Source of the DNA: Cercozoa sp. M6MM
Taxonomy: Eukaryota > Endomyxa: Ascetosporea
Length of the DNA: 64,000 bases
Assembly: GCA_040357565.1 (NCBI GenBank)
Contig: JBDODJ010000049.1
Direction: 5' to 3' (one strand)
Below are positions 23,988 to 35,841 of the stretch, piece after piece (within the stretch, counting starts at the first letter, position 1; the number at the start of each line of letters is the position of its first letter). The notes beneath the pieces were generated by a model that worked only from the letters and a program-made list of their open reading frames with translations, did not search any database and was not told where the DNA came from. A program made the translations under genes and the position numbers.

Positions 23988-25348
23988 ATGCTGGCTGCTG
24001 CTCGACGTGCCTCGACCCGCAGCATTGTAAGTCAACGTCGCTAGTTTTTTTCGTGCACTGCAACACTGCTGGCTGCGACTCGTTGTCATCGCGCTCGTGC
24101 ATAGCCTATGGGTGTGTCACAAGGTGCATGTGACGCGAGCTTGCAATGCATGCACGCAGAGCATTTGTTTTTGTGTCTTTTTTTTTGTTCTCAACTTGAA
24201 CGTGCTTTGTACGAGCAGGTGGCGGCGGGCGTGCGCCCGTTCTCGGCCGACATTGAGGCCGTGAGCAAGCGTTACGAAACGTTCAACAAGCTGAAGCAGG
24301 TGTGCGAGGCGATGCAAATGGTGTCGTCGGCGCTGGCGCCCAAGGCGCAGGAGATGGCCAAGCAGGCGAACCGCACGATGCGTCGCGGTCTTGATCGCTG
24401 GTGGGCGCCGAACCAGCTCATGTACTGGAGCTGGAAGCGACTGCCGTGGGTGCGCGAGAAGCGCCCGCGTCGCCACCTGTTCATCGCCATCGCTGGTGAC
24501 CAGGGTATGTGTGCGTCGGCCAACACGGCGCCCGCTATGCTCACGGGCAAGTACTTCCAGGCGCTCAAGAAGGAGTACCCGGACGATGAGTTCCGCTACG
24601 GCTGGTACCGCTGTTGCAGCTCTACCCCATCCATGTTGAGCACTTGTCCTGTCTGACGACAGCATCGGCAAGCGTGCCGTGGCGCGTACGCGCTTCATGT
24701 TCGACAACGACGACCTGTTCGCCTTCGCTATCGGCGGTGCCGCGCGTGCGCGTACGCCGGGTGCCAAGTTCATCGAGCTCGTGATCGATGAGATCGCGCA
24801 GCTGAGTCCGGACTGGATCCACGTGGGCTCGGCCGACTTCTTCGAGCCGTGGAACATGAAGGTGTCGGTCAAGCAGATCCCGGGCTACGAGCTGGCGCGT
24901 CTCTCCATCGTGGAGCGCGAGCGCATCGTGGTGAACTACAACAGCAAGGAGGGCACGCTGTACAACAACTACAACTACCTGTACAACAAGAACCTCGATG
25001 CCTGGTACTACGAGTACCTCGCCATGCGTCTCACCAACCTCATCATGAACCACCGCGCCTGCGAGCAGACGCAGCGAATGCAGGCTATGGAGGTACTTCC
25101 CTGTTCTCTTAGACTTCTTTCACTTCCCTTTTCTTCCCGTCCGTCCCTCCCTCACTATGTGCACGTCGATGTGCACATTCTCTGCGCAGGGTGCCGTGAA
25201 GAACATTCGCGACGAGCTGCAGCGCCTCATGGTGACCAAGAACCGCTTGCGACAGGCGCAGGCCACCGAGTCGGCCGCCCTCGGTGCCATGGGTGCCGTG
25301 TCGCTCATGATGCTCGCCAACCCGTTCGACTCGGATGGCACCTACTAA
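23988..25348 (+). CDS. ATP5F1C: ATP synthase F1 gamma subunit, divergent, mitochondrial
   Basis: Central rotor stalk of mitochondrial ATP synthase. Four exons (23988-24026, 24219-24604, 24663-25092, 25190-25348) give 337 aa, longer than the usual ~290. It starts MLAAARRASTRSI, a presequence. Family landmarks are RYETFNKLKQVCEAMQMVSS (matching the KITKAMKMVA helix), LFIAIAGDQGMCASANTAPA (matching the SSDRGLCG strand), RACEQTQRMQAMEGAVKNIR and VTKNRLRQAQATESAALGAM (matching the C-terminal NRxRQ helix). Oddities are an inserted Trp-rich stretch (RRGLDRWWAPNQLMYWSWKR) and a Tyr/Asn-rich block (YNNYNYLYNKNLDAWYYEYL) that ordinary gamma subunits lack. The call is good; the insertions are real in sequence but unexplained. 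Confidence 0.78.
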
Positions 25349-25540
25349 GCGCGTTCCTTCCCTGGCCGGGCACTTGGCTCGTCTGTGCTCGCGCGTGCAC
25401 TTTTGTTTCGTTTCGTTGGACACGTCGCGTCCTGCTTGTGTCGTGTTGCGTGTGATCTTTACTTGAAGTAAGACTCCGACCTTCTGTTTCAAAGTTAGCA
25501 TGAGTCTAATGAATCAAGTTGGACTACTGGCTGGCTCAGT

Positions 25541-27824
25541 TTAATTTGTGACGCAGTCGCTGGATCGTGTTGGGAATCACGTCGGCCTGCTCGGTGCCCA
25601 CAGTTAATAAAAAGTATGAGTGAAAGAAAGAAAGAAGGTAAACTTACGAGTCGTGCGTGCATAGCGGCCGGAAGAGCGCCGTTGAGCTCGGCGTGCAACA
25701 CGCAGGTCACCACTGCCGACAAGCGCGGTCGCTGTGGGTGTGCTTCGATCACCCAGCCACTCGGGTGCACCTGACGCGTTAACGATGCAACGTGGCTTAT
25801 GCCGACCCCATAACTTAAGTGCCCCTTCTACCTGTGCACGAATACAGTGGCGTGAAGGAGGCGCAGCATCGACATGCGTGCTGACGTAGGCGATGAGGTT
25901 GTCGCGGCACCTCTGCACGAGCACGGCATCCCTGCCGTACATATCAAAAATGTACGATCTCACCCGACGACTTCCTTCAAAGAAAGCAAAGAAAACGAAC
26001 CGTTGCACGAGCGACAGCCACTGGCGTGCTTTGAACGAGCACTGCAGCACGCACGTCTCTTCATCGACCTTGTGAATACTCCGCGAATGCTCCAAGAACA
26101 TTCCGCCATTGTCTCGCAGGAATTCAAGCACCTTCTGCGGCGGTGCATTCACCACGCCGCGGCCCATGAACTGAGCGATTTCAAAAAGATTCTCTCAGCT
26201 ATTTGAGAGGAAATCGAGGTACGGCAATAGTGTCGGCCTCGACACGAGGCTTGCGATAGAGTGCCACGTGCTGCTTTATCATCGGTTTCGGCAGCCTATG
26301 TGTTGAATAGCCTCAAAACCAGGAAGAAAAAATCAACGAAGTTCAACAAACTAGATTGAATACTCACCATTCGCTTCGCGCTGCAACATGCGTCTGGCGT
26401 AACAATTCGCCTGCTGCCACAGCACCTGCGAAACGACACATTTAGGCACCGAACATAACAGAAACTGAGATTAGAGCTACCCAGAACACGCAAATCGACA
26501 TTCTCTTTCTGTTTCGACTGCTTTTTTCGTGGTGACTCTTGCACTTCTGTCCGCGCGGATGCACTTAAAAGAGAAATAAAAGTAGTTGTTCATTTGTTTT
26601 CTACCCGCAGCTGCGTTCTGGGCAGGACTCGAGTCTATTGAATCCAATGGCGTGTGTGCCGGCATCGATTGCGACTGAACCAACTCGCGAATCTTGGCGA
26701 CTTGCAATCTGCAGTTTTGAAAGCTTGTATCGAAAAATTTCGAATGCAGAAAAAAAAAGAGTACGGCTGTTCCTTGGCAACTCTTGCTTTCAACGAGGAA
26801 GGGATACTGCCGCACAGATCGACGCAAATCACATCTAAGAAGTCACACAAGCATAGTGCAAAACACACAAGGCCCATCTGAAGCACAGTTTTACACGTGA
26901 GCAAACACTCGCTGTCGCTGAGAGGACGCATGCGATGACCGGAAACTAAGACGCGACCTCGCACGTACTTGCTGTCAACAGGACACCGGGGCGATTCGAC
27001 CGAAATCGAGGCGTGCACAATATCTTGTCTGCAGAGCAAATATTTTGCTGAGTCAAGTGAAAAGACGTGTGAGAGGGACGAGGCTGTACCCAATCAGACG
27101 ACGACCAAAGAAAGCGCAGAAATCTCGTGGCGTAACGAACATTGGCGCCTTGTAGCGCGCGTGCATGACGCGATCATGCGGCGGCAGTGTCTTTACTTCA
27201 GTCACAGTGTCGACCATGTTATCGTACTGCTGCTTGGTGTTGGGCAGCATGAGCCATTCGCTCACATCTCGCGCACTCTTGCTGATACGAGTCTCGCCCT
27301 TCTGCACCGCGTAGCCGCCGTTTTCGCTGTAAATGCAACAGTATAGACTGTCACGAAACATAAGAACAGACAAGGTACACAATTCGCAGTGTCTCTGGGT
27401 CGAAGTGCGTGCGAGAGAGAGTGACACCCTGGCGTTCCTCAAGGACTGTCCAAGCCTCCGCTGGGGCATCTGTACCGACACATTGTATCTGCACCGACAC
27501 TGAACTGTACCCGACGTACCAAGCAGTGTCTGCACTGTGTCGAACGCACGTTTTGCAGTGCTATCTTTCTTGTTGTTGCTCAAACCTTCCGAAGTACCCT
27601 CGTTCTCAGTTTTCTTTGCTTTTCTCGTTGATGGCACAATTTCACTGTCTGTGCTCGTGTATAGAATCGTCGTCGGCGGCTACAAACAACAACATAACGC
27701 TCTGGCACATGAGCGGTGCCAGGCGGAAAATTACGGGAGACGCGTGCCGTCGCTTTCGCAATTCCAGAACGTAAAGTGCCCACCCAATCACGCCAAACAA
27801 GGCCGCTGCCACTATAGCCCACAT
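25541..27824 (-). CDS. Membrane-anchored protein with two START lipid-binding domains
   Basis: START domains bind lipids in a deep pocket and mediate lipid transfer at membranes. ATG 27824 opens a signal-anchor helix (MWAIVAAALFGVIGWALYVL) with a basic flank (RKRRHASP), then a polar Lys-rich linker. START 1 is spread over exons reading GVTLSRTHFDPETLRI, KSARDVSEWLMLPNTKQQYD, MHARYKAPMFVTPRDFCAFF and RGRVLVSGHRMRPLSDSECL. After a linker with RKKQSKQKENVD comes START 2 (GRGVVNAPPQKVLEFLRDNG; HKVDEETCVLQCSFKARQWL; RRVRSYIFDMYGRDAVLVQR; SGWVIEAHPQRPRLSAVVTC), ending RLRHKLN. The fold call rests on the START-type WxxLPN, SPRDF-like and RGxxxxSG positions. Lipid ligand unknown. Confidence 0.7.
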
Positions 27825-28181
27825 GCCAATAACTGCATCAACTATAGCTGCAGTAGTAGTAGCACAATGGAGCGCACAGTGACACAGTGCTTACTGAACA
27901 CACTGACTCGCACTGATCTTTTATTATTTTTGGTCACTGGCTATCCGGAACGCTGGACGCGCTAAGATAGTTGCTGGCTGTGTCCCGGGGTGTTTAGACA
28001 GTGGAATAGTCACTTTTAACGAGTAGGACAACGAGATAGTGGCTGAGTTTTCGTTGTCGACTCTGTGGTGACTTGACGCTTGTGAGGCGCTCACCCGGTC
28101 GGCACGATTGCCTCCCGTGTTTTGCAGGCGTTTCTGGCTTTAAAGTGAAAAAGCTATTTAGCGCCAGAATCGCAAAGCGAA
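27825..28181. promoter_or_regulatory. Divergent intergenic region, includes a 32-codon ORF
   Basis: 357 bp between head-to-head starts. An ATG at 27867 opens a 32-codon frame (MERTVTQCLLNTLTRTDLLL) that ends before the next gene; it may be an upstream ORF or chance. No other feature seen. Confidence 0.3.
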
Positions 28182-31100
28182 ATGAGTTTCTTTGGGCTTT
28201 TTCGCGGCAGATCGGTACCACTGCCTTTTCCCTGCTAAGGCGCACGTTTTACTTGCGGTACATGTAGAAGGACGAACCTCGAGACAATCCACAAGACGCC
28301 GGGAATGCCAAAGCAGAGACGACAGGCGCGCGCGATTTGTCTCCGCAGCAGCCGGATCGACTGCCGCAAGATGGTTCTCCGACCGTCGACAAGGACAAGA
28401 TGCTCGTCGACGACGGCGAAACGCAAGAGTCGACGCTTGCAGAATCCGAAAAGCAGGAGTTTGGCTTGAAGCGCGAACGAAACGAGAGTGCTTTGGCAGG
28501 CCAGCGGAGCGACGAAGCAAGCGAAAGCAGCGAAGGTCGAGTCGAAACAGGCGAAACAGCGGTCGGAAAAAACGTTATTGCAGTTGAAAAGGACGAAAGT
28601 TCGGTTGAAAGTAGCGAGAGTTCGATTGCAAAGGACGAAAGTTCGATTGCAAAGGGCGAAAGCGAGCAAGAAGCGAACGAAAGCGAGCAAGAAGCAAGCG
28701 AGAGCGACAACGACATGACGCAACCGATCGACGATAGCGCTGAGCAGAGCGAAGCTTCAGAAGTCGCCGCGATCGACGACGGCGACGACGACGACGAGGA
28801 TGACGAAGGCGACGAAGCCGAAAACGCACCGAAACAGAAGACAGACGCTGTCGAAACGCTGCGTCGTACGCAGCGAAGAATCAAGCGTCGACGTTTGCGC
28901 AGTACTTTGCGTTCGCTTTACCCCCCTATTTAATATCCTGCCCTCGGTGTTGCTGCAGCGATCGGCACGATGAAGCCTTTGCGTCGCTTGCGTTCGAAAG
29001 TGGTGCCCGAGCGCTCGATCCTGCCGGTGCGCACGGGCTACGAGGCGCAGCACTGGCTGAATCAGTACTTTGAGGACATTGGCGAGGCACAGATGCACCT
29101 GCTGGAGCCCAAGCTTCCATCGCTGCCACTGTCGCTGCTCTGCAACGAGGAAGGCAGTGTCCCGCCCGTGGCGCGGTCGGAACTCTTCTCCTGCAAGGTG
29201 TCGGTCGGCATTCCCGACCCGTCGGACAAGGAGCCGCTGCTTGCGCTGCAGCACGAGCCGTCGCCGCTCGGACTGCGACGCAGCATGGACCCCAAGCCTG
29301 TACCCCAGACATATGTATATATACATAGTATGTATCTAATATGTATATCGTCTGTATGGTATGTATATAATGTGTATATAATATTATACATATATGTGTG
29401 TATATATATAGATAGATATTTGTGTGTTTGTTTTGTTATTTATCGATTTACGCGTTTGTGTATTGATTGGTTGATTGGTTGATTGATGTCTCGATTTGTT
29501 TGTTTATGCATATATTTATTCATTCTTCGTTGTTTATTATGTTTGTTTATCAATTTGTTAGTTCCTTTATTATTTCGAGACCAATAATATATTTACATTA
29601 GAATTATTTTGTGTGTATGTGTGGCAGTGCGACCTGTGCCGCGACAGCAAGGTGCGCGCGCAGTGTCAAGTGACTCCGTCGGGCGCGTGTCAGCGCTGCG
29701 TGTCGCGCGGCGTGCGGTGCTCGCTGCAGGCCAAGGTATACGAGCCAGACGACCACTTTGACAAGTCGAAGGAACGCGCGCCGAAATTCGAGGAGACGGC
29801 GCTCTTTCTGGCGCCGTTCGCTCTCTCAGTGCGTACAGGCTGCCATCAGCAAGTCGAAGCTTTCGCCAAGCAGGCCAGCCAGCAGGCAACTCAGGCATTC
29901 TCGCAGGCCAGAGTGACTTCCTTTGCATCCAACGAACTGCTCGCGGGTCGCATCGCTGCAGACGAGGCCTTTGACGACGATGTCGACTGGCACGAGATCC
30001 TCCGCGTGTCGGCGCTCTTCGAGATGCGACTCGACCTGGATGACAACGAGCAGGCTGAACTGGATCTCGCTCAGATCGACGCCGAGTTTGAAACACTCCT
30101 GGCCGAAATCGACGCTCTCGAAAGTCGAGACGAAGCACTCGAAGAAAGCACAGCGGCAACATCAACAGCTTCCGTCGTCGGTGTCGACGAACACAGCCAA
30201 GAGAAACTCGAACGTCTCTATGATTTTGTGACCACGAAAGCGACGTCGCAAATCGTCGCAGCCGAAGCGAATGCGCGCGTGTTTGACGAGAGCAAATCGT
30301 TGCACACGCAACTCTTCGACGGCGGTGCCATTGACGTCGGCTTCCTCATGTCCGAGACTGAGGGCTCACCGACTGATGGGTCACTTACTAGCGGGTCACC
30401 GACTGATGGGTCGCAGGTGATTGATGTCGATGTGCACATTGTCGACACAGAAGAAACCATCGTCGACTCGGCCGCCATTGCGCTGCTGAAGCGACGTCCC
30501 GACGTTGCCAGACGCGTGCAGGTGCCGCCTTCCATTCTATCTTTCCTTCCACTTTACACTGCCTTTCTGCAGGACGGTTTCTTGAGTTCTGACGCACCGA
30601 AACTCTGTCCGCGCGTACGTGCACCTCCATGCAATCTAAAAGAAATCTTCAAGTGTACTTATCCTCTGCAGGACGAAGTGTGGCTCGAGTTGCGACAGAT
30701 GCAAGCCGAGTTGCAGTAGGTTTGCTTTTATTCTTTGGTTTTGGTGTGCATGTTTGTCGTCGTGATAGAGCACTGACGGAAGAAGGCGACAGAATACGCG
30801 CTGAAGTGAGAGAGGTACAGTTTGTATACTTTTGGTTCTTCAGTTACACCACCTTTACGCTGGCTTTTCTGGCTACTCAGCGCGTGCGAGAATTCCAAAA
30901 GAACGAGCGAATCGAGAACGAAAAGCGACGAAGCGAATCGCATTATCTGGAGGGCCGACTGCTTGATGTACCTCTTGCTTTGTTTCTGTCTCAATGTGGT
31001 CTGAGAGGTGCTTGTGCAAATAGCCACAAGCATGGCACACACCGCAACTGTTGGAACTCGTCGCCAAGGCGCGGAAGCTACACTCGCGTTCTTACAACCG

Positions 31101-34100
31101 TAGCCTTTTCTTGGCCTTTTCTGCACCTGTTCTTGTTGGCGTTTTCTTGGCGTTTTCTTGTCTTTTTCTTGTGACTATTGGCTTCAACTTGAAACAGACA
31201 GCAATAAACCGTTTCAAGCTTGTTGTTGCCTCGCTGTTTTGTTGTTTCTTGAACTCTCAAAGTTGTCGCTTTCGTTTGAGTGAGTCGTGTTTGGTGAGAG
31301 CAGGCGACAGCGAGCAGAAGCGCGCGCGAAGTCGTCGCACGGAGCAGCGGCAGTCGCAGCACGCGCAGCAGCGACGCGAGCGCAACAAGCACATCGAGCA
31401 GCTGCGCCGTTGGACAGGCGGTGCCTTCACAGACGACGAGGACGACCTGCCACAGGACTGGCCAAGCGAGCAGGACGCGTGCTGCGCCGTGTGTCTGTCG
31501 CCGCACTGCGACGTCAACGACGGCGACATGGTCTTTTGCGAGGGCTGCGAAATCGCCGTGCATCAGCGCTGCTACGGCATTCCGTACGCTTTCTCATTGC
31601 TTTTCGCTTTGTTTCTTGCTTTCGCTTTGTCTCTAGCCTCCGACCTGCGTGTTTTCAGTTTTTCTGCTTTGCTTTTTTTTTGCTTTGCTTTCAGTTTTTT
31701 CGACTTTTTACGTTGGCTTTGAAAATGATTTTGCTTTGCAACAATAGTGCACTGCCAGAGGGCGACTTTTTCTGCGAGCGGTGTCAGTTCTACCGCGTGA
31801 AACGTGAACCAAAGGAGGTGCGTGAAGTTTTAACTCAGCGTTTCTCGTGCGTTTCTTTAGAAAAACATTGTTGGGCGTTTTAATTGTGTACAGTGCGATT
31901 TCCGATGTCGCGTGTGTCCGCATACGAGTGGCGCGATGAAGCCGGCCGAAGGTGGCGGTTTCGTGCACGTGTTGTGTGCCAACTCAGTGCCAGGTGTGTT
32001 TTTTTTTCTGCTTCTTGTGGTATATTGTGCATCCGCGCGGACGTGTGTAGAACTGCACTATGGCAATGACACGACAATGTCGCCGGTGCAGGGCCTGTCA
32101 CTTATCACAAAGTACCCTCACTTACCCCCTACCCTACCCCTTATCCCTACCCCCTTTACCCCCCCCCGCACCCCAGAGACCGGCGCAACATGCGTTGTCA
32201 GTTGTGCAAGAAAGGAGGCGCCGAGTTGCGCGGTCACTCGGCCATTGTGCAGTGCGCCAAGGCTCGCTGGTACCGTACATGTGTGTACATATGGACTGGT
32301 GTACATATGGACTGGTGTACATATGGACTGGTGTACATATGGACTGNNNNNNNNNNTGTACATATGGACTGGTGTACATATGGACTGGTGTACATATGGA
32401 CTGTATGTATGGACGGTACATATATGTCTATGGACTGTATGGACAGTGCCACAGCCTTCCATATCACGTGTGCACGCCGTGCTGGCCTGGTTTAGCTTTT
32501 TACCCCCCTCTTTACCCCCCTCTTTACCCCCCTCTTTACCCCCCCCCCCCCTTATCTCCCTCCGACCGTAGCCGGTGCTGGAGGTGAGTGGCAGCGAAGC
32601 GGACGTGGCGTTGCTGAACTCCTTGCTCTCGGTCACTGAGGTACCTGCTTTACCCCCCAGTTTACCCCCCCCCCCCTTACCCCCCGGGCAGTTGGAGAAA
32701 CTGGCGGACTACACGTTCGTGGGTTTCTGTCGCCGCTGCGCCGGTGACTACGTGCGTCGGCCGGAGCACGTGCCGCGTGATCGGCCGTTTCCAAAGCAGC
32801 TGCTGCTCAAGTGGCTACAAAACAACAACAAGATTGGTGCACTGTTTTGTTATTGTTGTCTTGTTGTTGTTTTTTCTTGTTGTTGTTTTTTTTTCTTGTT
32901 GTTTTTTCTTGTTGTTGTTATTGTTTTTTTTTTTTTTGTTTTGTGTGTGGTGTGTGTGTGTGTGTGTGTTTTTCTTGTTGTTTTTTCTTGTTCTTTGTTT
33001 TGTTTTTGTTTGATTTTGTAATTGTTTGTTATTGTTTTTTCTCGTTGTGTTTTGTTTTTTTTTCTGTTTTGTTTTTTTNNNNNNNNNNTTGTTTTTTCTC
33101 GTTGTGTTTTGTTTTTTTTTCTGTTTTGTTTTTTTTTTCTGTTTTGTTGTTTTTTGTTGCTGTTGTTGTTGTTCTTGTTTTTTTTTTTTTTTTTGCTGTT
33201 GTTGTTGATGTTGTTGTTGTTCTTGTTGTTGTGTTGCTGGTGGATTGTTGTTGTTTTGCAGAGAAGGAATCGGCGTCGATGGCGCGTCTGGTGGCGCGGA
33301 ATCTCAAGCGGGAGCGCGACAGTCTTGTGCTCAAGTANNNNNNNNNNNNNNNNNNNNNNNNNNNNNNNNNNNNNNNNNNNNNNNNNNNNNNNNNNNNNNN
33401 NNNNNNNNNNNNNNNNNNNNNNNNNNNNNNNNNNNNNGCTGGACCACTCGGGCCGCTTGTGCACGCCGCTGTCGTCGACGAGGTTCTTACCCCCTCCCTC
33501 TCTGACCCCCTGCGCCATGACCCTTCCCTTCCGCGCGGACGCAGGTACCTGTGCGAGGGCGAGGGCGGCGCGCGCGACAAGTCGCACCTGCTGCAGGGAC
33601 GGCAGCCGCAGCGACCGGAACTGACGCAGTGGGTGCACGCCGTGTGCGCGCACTTTCTGGGACCGCCGTGGGTACTCGGCGTTTGTTGTTTTTTTGTTGT
33701 TGTTGTTGTTTTTTTGTTGTTGTTGTTGTTGTTTGTTGTTGTTGTTTCCTGTTTTGTTGTTTTTTTCCCTGTTTTTTGTTGTTGTTGTTTTTTGTTGTTG
33801 TTTTTTTGTTGTTCTTGTTTTTTTGTTGTTCCTGTATATTGGTGTTGATACGTCCGCGCGGACAGGGCGAGCACCGCGAGGTGGGCGGCGTGCCCTTCGT
33901 GGCCGGTCTGGTGCACCACAAGAACTCGGTGCGCTGCCGACTGTGCGGACGCGCCGGCGGCGTGCTGACGCGCTGTCAGTAGCGTTTCTACCCCCTGTTT
34001 ACCCCCCTGTTTACCCCCCTGTTTACCCCCCTGTTTACCCCCCTCGTAGGTGCAAGCAGATGGTGGTGCACGCAGCGTGTGGTTTGGCGGCGGACTTCCC

Positions 34101-34846
34101 GCGCTCTTATGGTGTGTTTTCCCCCACCCCTTGTCCCTCTTTACCCCCCTCCCAGAGGAAGGCAAGCTGTGGTGTCACGAGTGCGACCCGTTGAAGAAAC
34201 GTCCGCGCGCATGCGCCGAAAGTATCAGTGTGACGGCCAGTGGTAATACCCCCTATTCCCTCCCCCTCCCCTTACTTGCTTCCCGCAGAGTCGTCATTGG
34301 TGCTGCGTGTGCCACGTGCGGTGCGACGGTTGCTGCACGGTGAGCGCGCACGTGCCGACTTGCGTGTGATCGATCCGTCTGCGCCGGTGGTCGGCACCGT
34401 CACTGTTACGCAGGTAGCCACTCCCTTTACCCCCCTCCCTTACCCCCTTACCCCCTGTGGTCAGAATCGCGAGTGGTGCGTGCAGCGGCTGCGCGCCGTG
34501 CCGCGTGTGTCGCTGACGGTTTACCCCCCTCTTTACCCCCCTACCCCCCCCCNNNNNNNNNNNNNNNNNNNNNNNNNNNNNNNNNNNNNNNNNNNNNNNN
34601 NNNNNNNNNNNNNNNNNNNNNNNNNNNNNNNNNNNNNNNNNNNNNNNNNNNNCTGTGGCGCACGCGCCGGAGGGTACCCTCCCCTCCCCCCCCCCCCCCT
34701 CTACCCTTACCTTCCGACTGCAGGAACGACCGAGCGACGCAGAGAGTCACATGGAACTCATCGAAGAGACGGACTCGCTCAATGACATGCTGCCTGTCAC
34801 AGGACGAGCCGTGCGTGCCCGTCGTCGACAGTCAAGTAATTTATAG
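28182..34846 (+). CDS. BRPF-like chromatin reader with Zn2Cys6-like cluster and two PHD/extended-PHD modules
   Basis: Large nuclear protein. Exon 1 (28182-28214, MSFFGLFRGRS) splices at 28268 to a long Glu/Ser/Asp-rich acidic region. An EPL1-like stretch follows (VVPERSILPVRTGYEAQHWL). A cysteine cluster CDLCRDSKVRAQC...CQRCVSRGVRC (about 29628-29720) has Zn(II)2Cys6 spacing. After acidic and coiled-coil exons comes a PHD finger (CCAVCLSPHCDVNDGDMVFC, EGCEIAVHQRCYGIP, DFFCERCQFYR), a zinc knuckle (CDFRCRVCP), and an extended PHD (GFVHVLCAN; MRCQLCKKGGAELRG; TAFHITCARRAGL). A second extended PHD follows the gaps (QWVHAVCAHFLGPPW; VRCRLCGRAGGVLTRCKQMV; WCHECDPLKKRPR). End RARRRQSSNL, TAG 34844-34846. 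Two 100-N gaps and repeats hide some exons, so the single-gene model is inferred from continuous splicing. Confidence 0.72.
29330..29615. repeat. AT-rich low-complexity intron (TATATG/TTTGTT runs)
   Basis: Long intron of the chromatin-reader gene made of TATGTATATA and TTGATTGGT repeats; no coding potential. Confidence 0.7.
32282..32404. repeat. 16-bp minisatellite (GTGTACATATGGACTG)n with 10-N gap
   Basis: At least seven near-identical head-to-tail copies flank N 32347-32356. It lies in the extended-PHD coding stretch or an adjoining intron, between ARWYR and TAFHITCARRAGL. Confidence 0.95.
32832..33262. repeat. T-rich (TTG/TTTTTC)n intron with 10-N gap
   Basis: Almost purely T and G on the sense strand, with TTG and TTTTTC repeats and N 33079-33088. 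A similar tract fills the intron at 33680-33850. Confidence 0.85.
33338..33437. other. 100-N assembly gap
   Basis: Gap directly after the exon reading RDSLVLK, so some coding sequence of the chromatin-reader gene is probably missing. Confidence 0.99.
33680..33850. repeat. (TTG)n-rich intron
   Basis: TTG/TTTTTTG repeats on the sense strand inside the intron that splits the second extended PHD. The intron's 3' end carries a TCCGCGCGGA palindrome. Confidence 0.85.
34553..34652. other. 100-N assembly gap in a C-run
   Basis: The gap begins inside a poly-C intron tract (34545-34552). Confidence 0.99.
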
Positions 34847-35042
34847 GCGTTTTAGCATCAATTTTCTGCACACACAGCTGTGGCACCATCTCTTGATCTA
34901 AGCAGAACCGTCAACATATAATATCTCTCCATCGAGGTCGGCTCGGCTTTCCAACTTGCTTTGCAGACTACTATACTGTACGCTAGCCGCTGTTAAGCAC
35001 TTGAGCGCTCTTATTATTGCTAGTACAAATACTGCAGGTAGG

Positions 35043-35624
35043 TTACTCGACATTACAGACGTTGCCCTTGTCGGCAAAGGCGAGGATGGCATCGATCACA
35101 GAGCCCTGGATGCGTTCGGGCACCGGGCCCTGTCTCAGCACGACGTGCAGCATGTCCTGCGACTCCTCGCGCATGATGGCGTCCAGCTGGCGCAGCTCGT
35201 CGCGATTGAGCGAGTCGATGTTGTTCTCCACCCAGCGGCCGATCACAATGTCGAGTTCCTTCAGGCCGCGCATCTGACTCCGGTATAGCAGTCTCTTGCT
35301 GCCACACCCCAGCACAGCAACATCATCACAACACAGCAACATCAACACAACAAAGGCAAAGTGAGGCACACCGAGTGGCCTGCTCGGGCAGCTCGTTGTC
35401 CTCCATGGAGCGCGGGTAGGTGCGCTCGTCAAACTCCCAGGCTGACTCGGGCGCGTCGATGATCTTGCCTGCCAAAGCAAATCAGAAACTTCTGGCACAG
35501 CTGACACTTCCGGGACACTTGGCGTTGCAGTATATGGAACAGCAAACATCTTACCTTCGTAGTGCACCTTGCCAACTGCCAACGTGCGAACTGATCGCGA
35601 TGTGCGAAAAACGAAACGCTGCAT
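35043..35624 (-). CDS. SDHAF2: Succinate dehydrogenase assembly factor 2
   Basis: Mitochondrial matrix protein that promotes FAD attachment to SdhA. ATG 35624 starts a presequence (MQRFVFRTSRSVRTLAVGKV). A linker exon reads IIDAPESAWEFDERTYPRSM. The core RLLYRSQMRGLKELDIVIGR, then ENNIDSLNRDELRQLDAIMR and EESQDMLHVVLRQG, contains the family's RSxxRGxxExD motif and the helical bundle. It ends CNVE-TAA at 35045-35043. Length about 145 aa fits. It converges on the chromatin-reader gene and diverges from RBM8A with 217 bp between start codons. Confidence 0.88.
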   Translation of the reverse strand: MQRFVFRTSRSVRTLAVGKVHYEGKMFAVPYTATPSVPEVSAVPEVSDLLWQARSSTRPSQPGSLTSAPTRAPWRTTSCPSRPLGVPHFAFVVLMLLCCDDVAVLGCGSKRLLYRSQMRGLKELDIVIGRWVENNIDSLNRDELRQLDAIMREESQDMLHVVLRQGPVPERIQGSVIDAILAFADKGNVCNVE

Positions 35625-35841
35625 CTTGTTTCGGTGTTACTACAGCCCAAGCACGCCACAACACACGTTAGATGCAATGAAGCTGGTGTTCTTGTCCTCG
35701 ATTGTGTAATTGCTGTCGTTTTGGACTAAAAAATTACATTTATAAAAAAATCAGCGCTCCCGAAGCTCGATGGTCAAAGTGCCCAGAGCCAGCTCTGGTG
35801 TGTCCACGTGTGTGTGTAGATCATAACATAAACGTCATAAT

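Noticed and set aside
24117-25501. Minus-strand ORFs of 250 and 143 codons over the ATP synthase gene
   Set aside because: Antisense shadows; His/Arg-rich without family features.
28235-28884. Long minus-strand ORFs opposite the acidic exon
   Set aside because: Shadows of the Glu/Ser-rich coding strand; Ser/Leu-rich with no domain.
32811-33848. Long plus and minus ORFs rich in Phe, Val, Asn and Lys
   Set aside because: They read through T-rich introns and N-gaps; only short parts match real exons.
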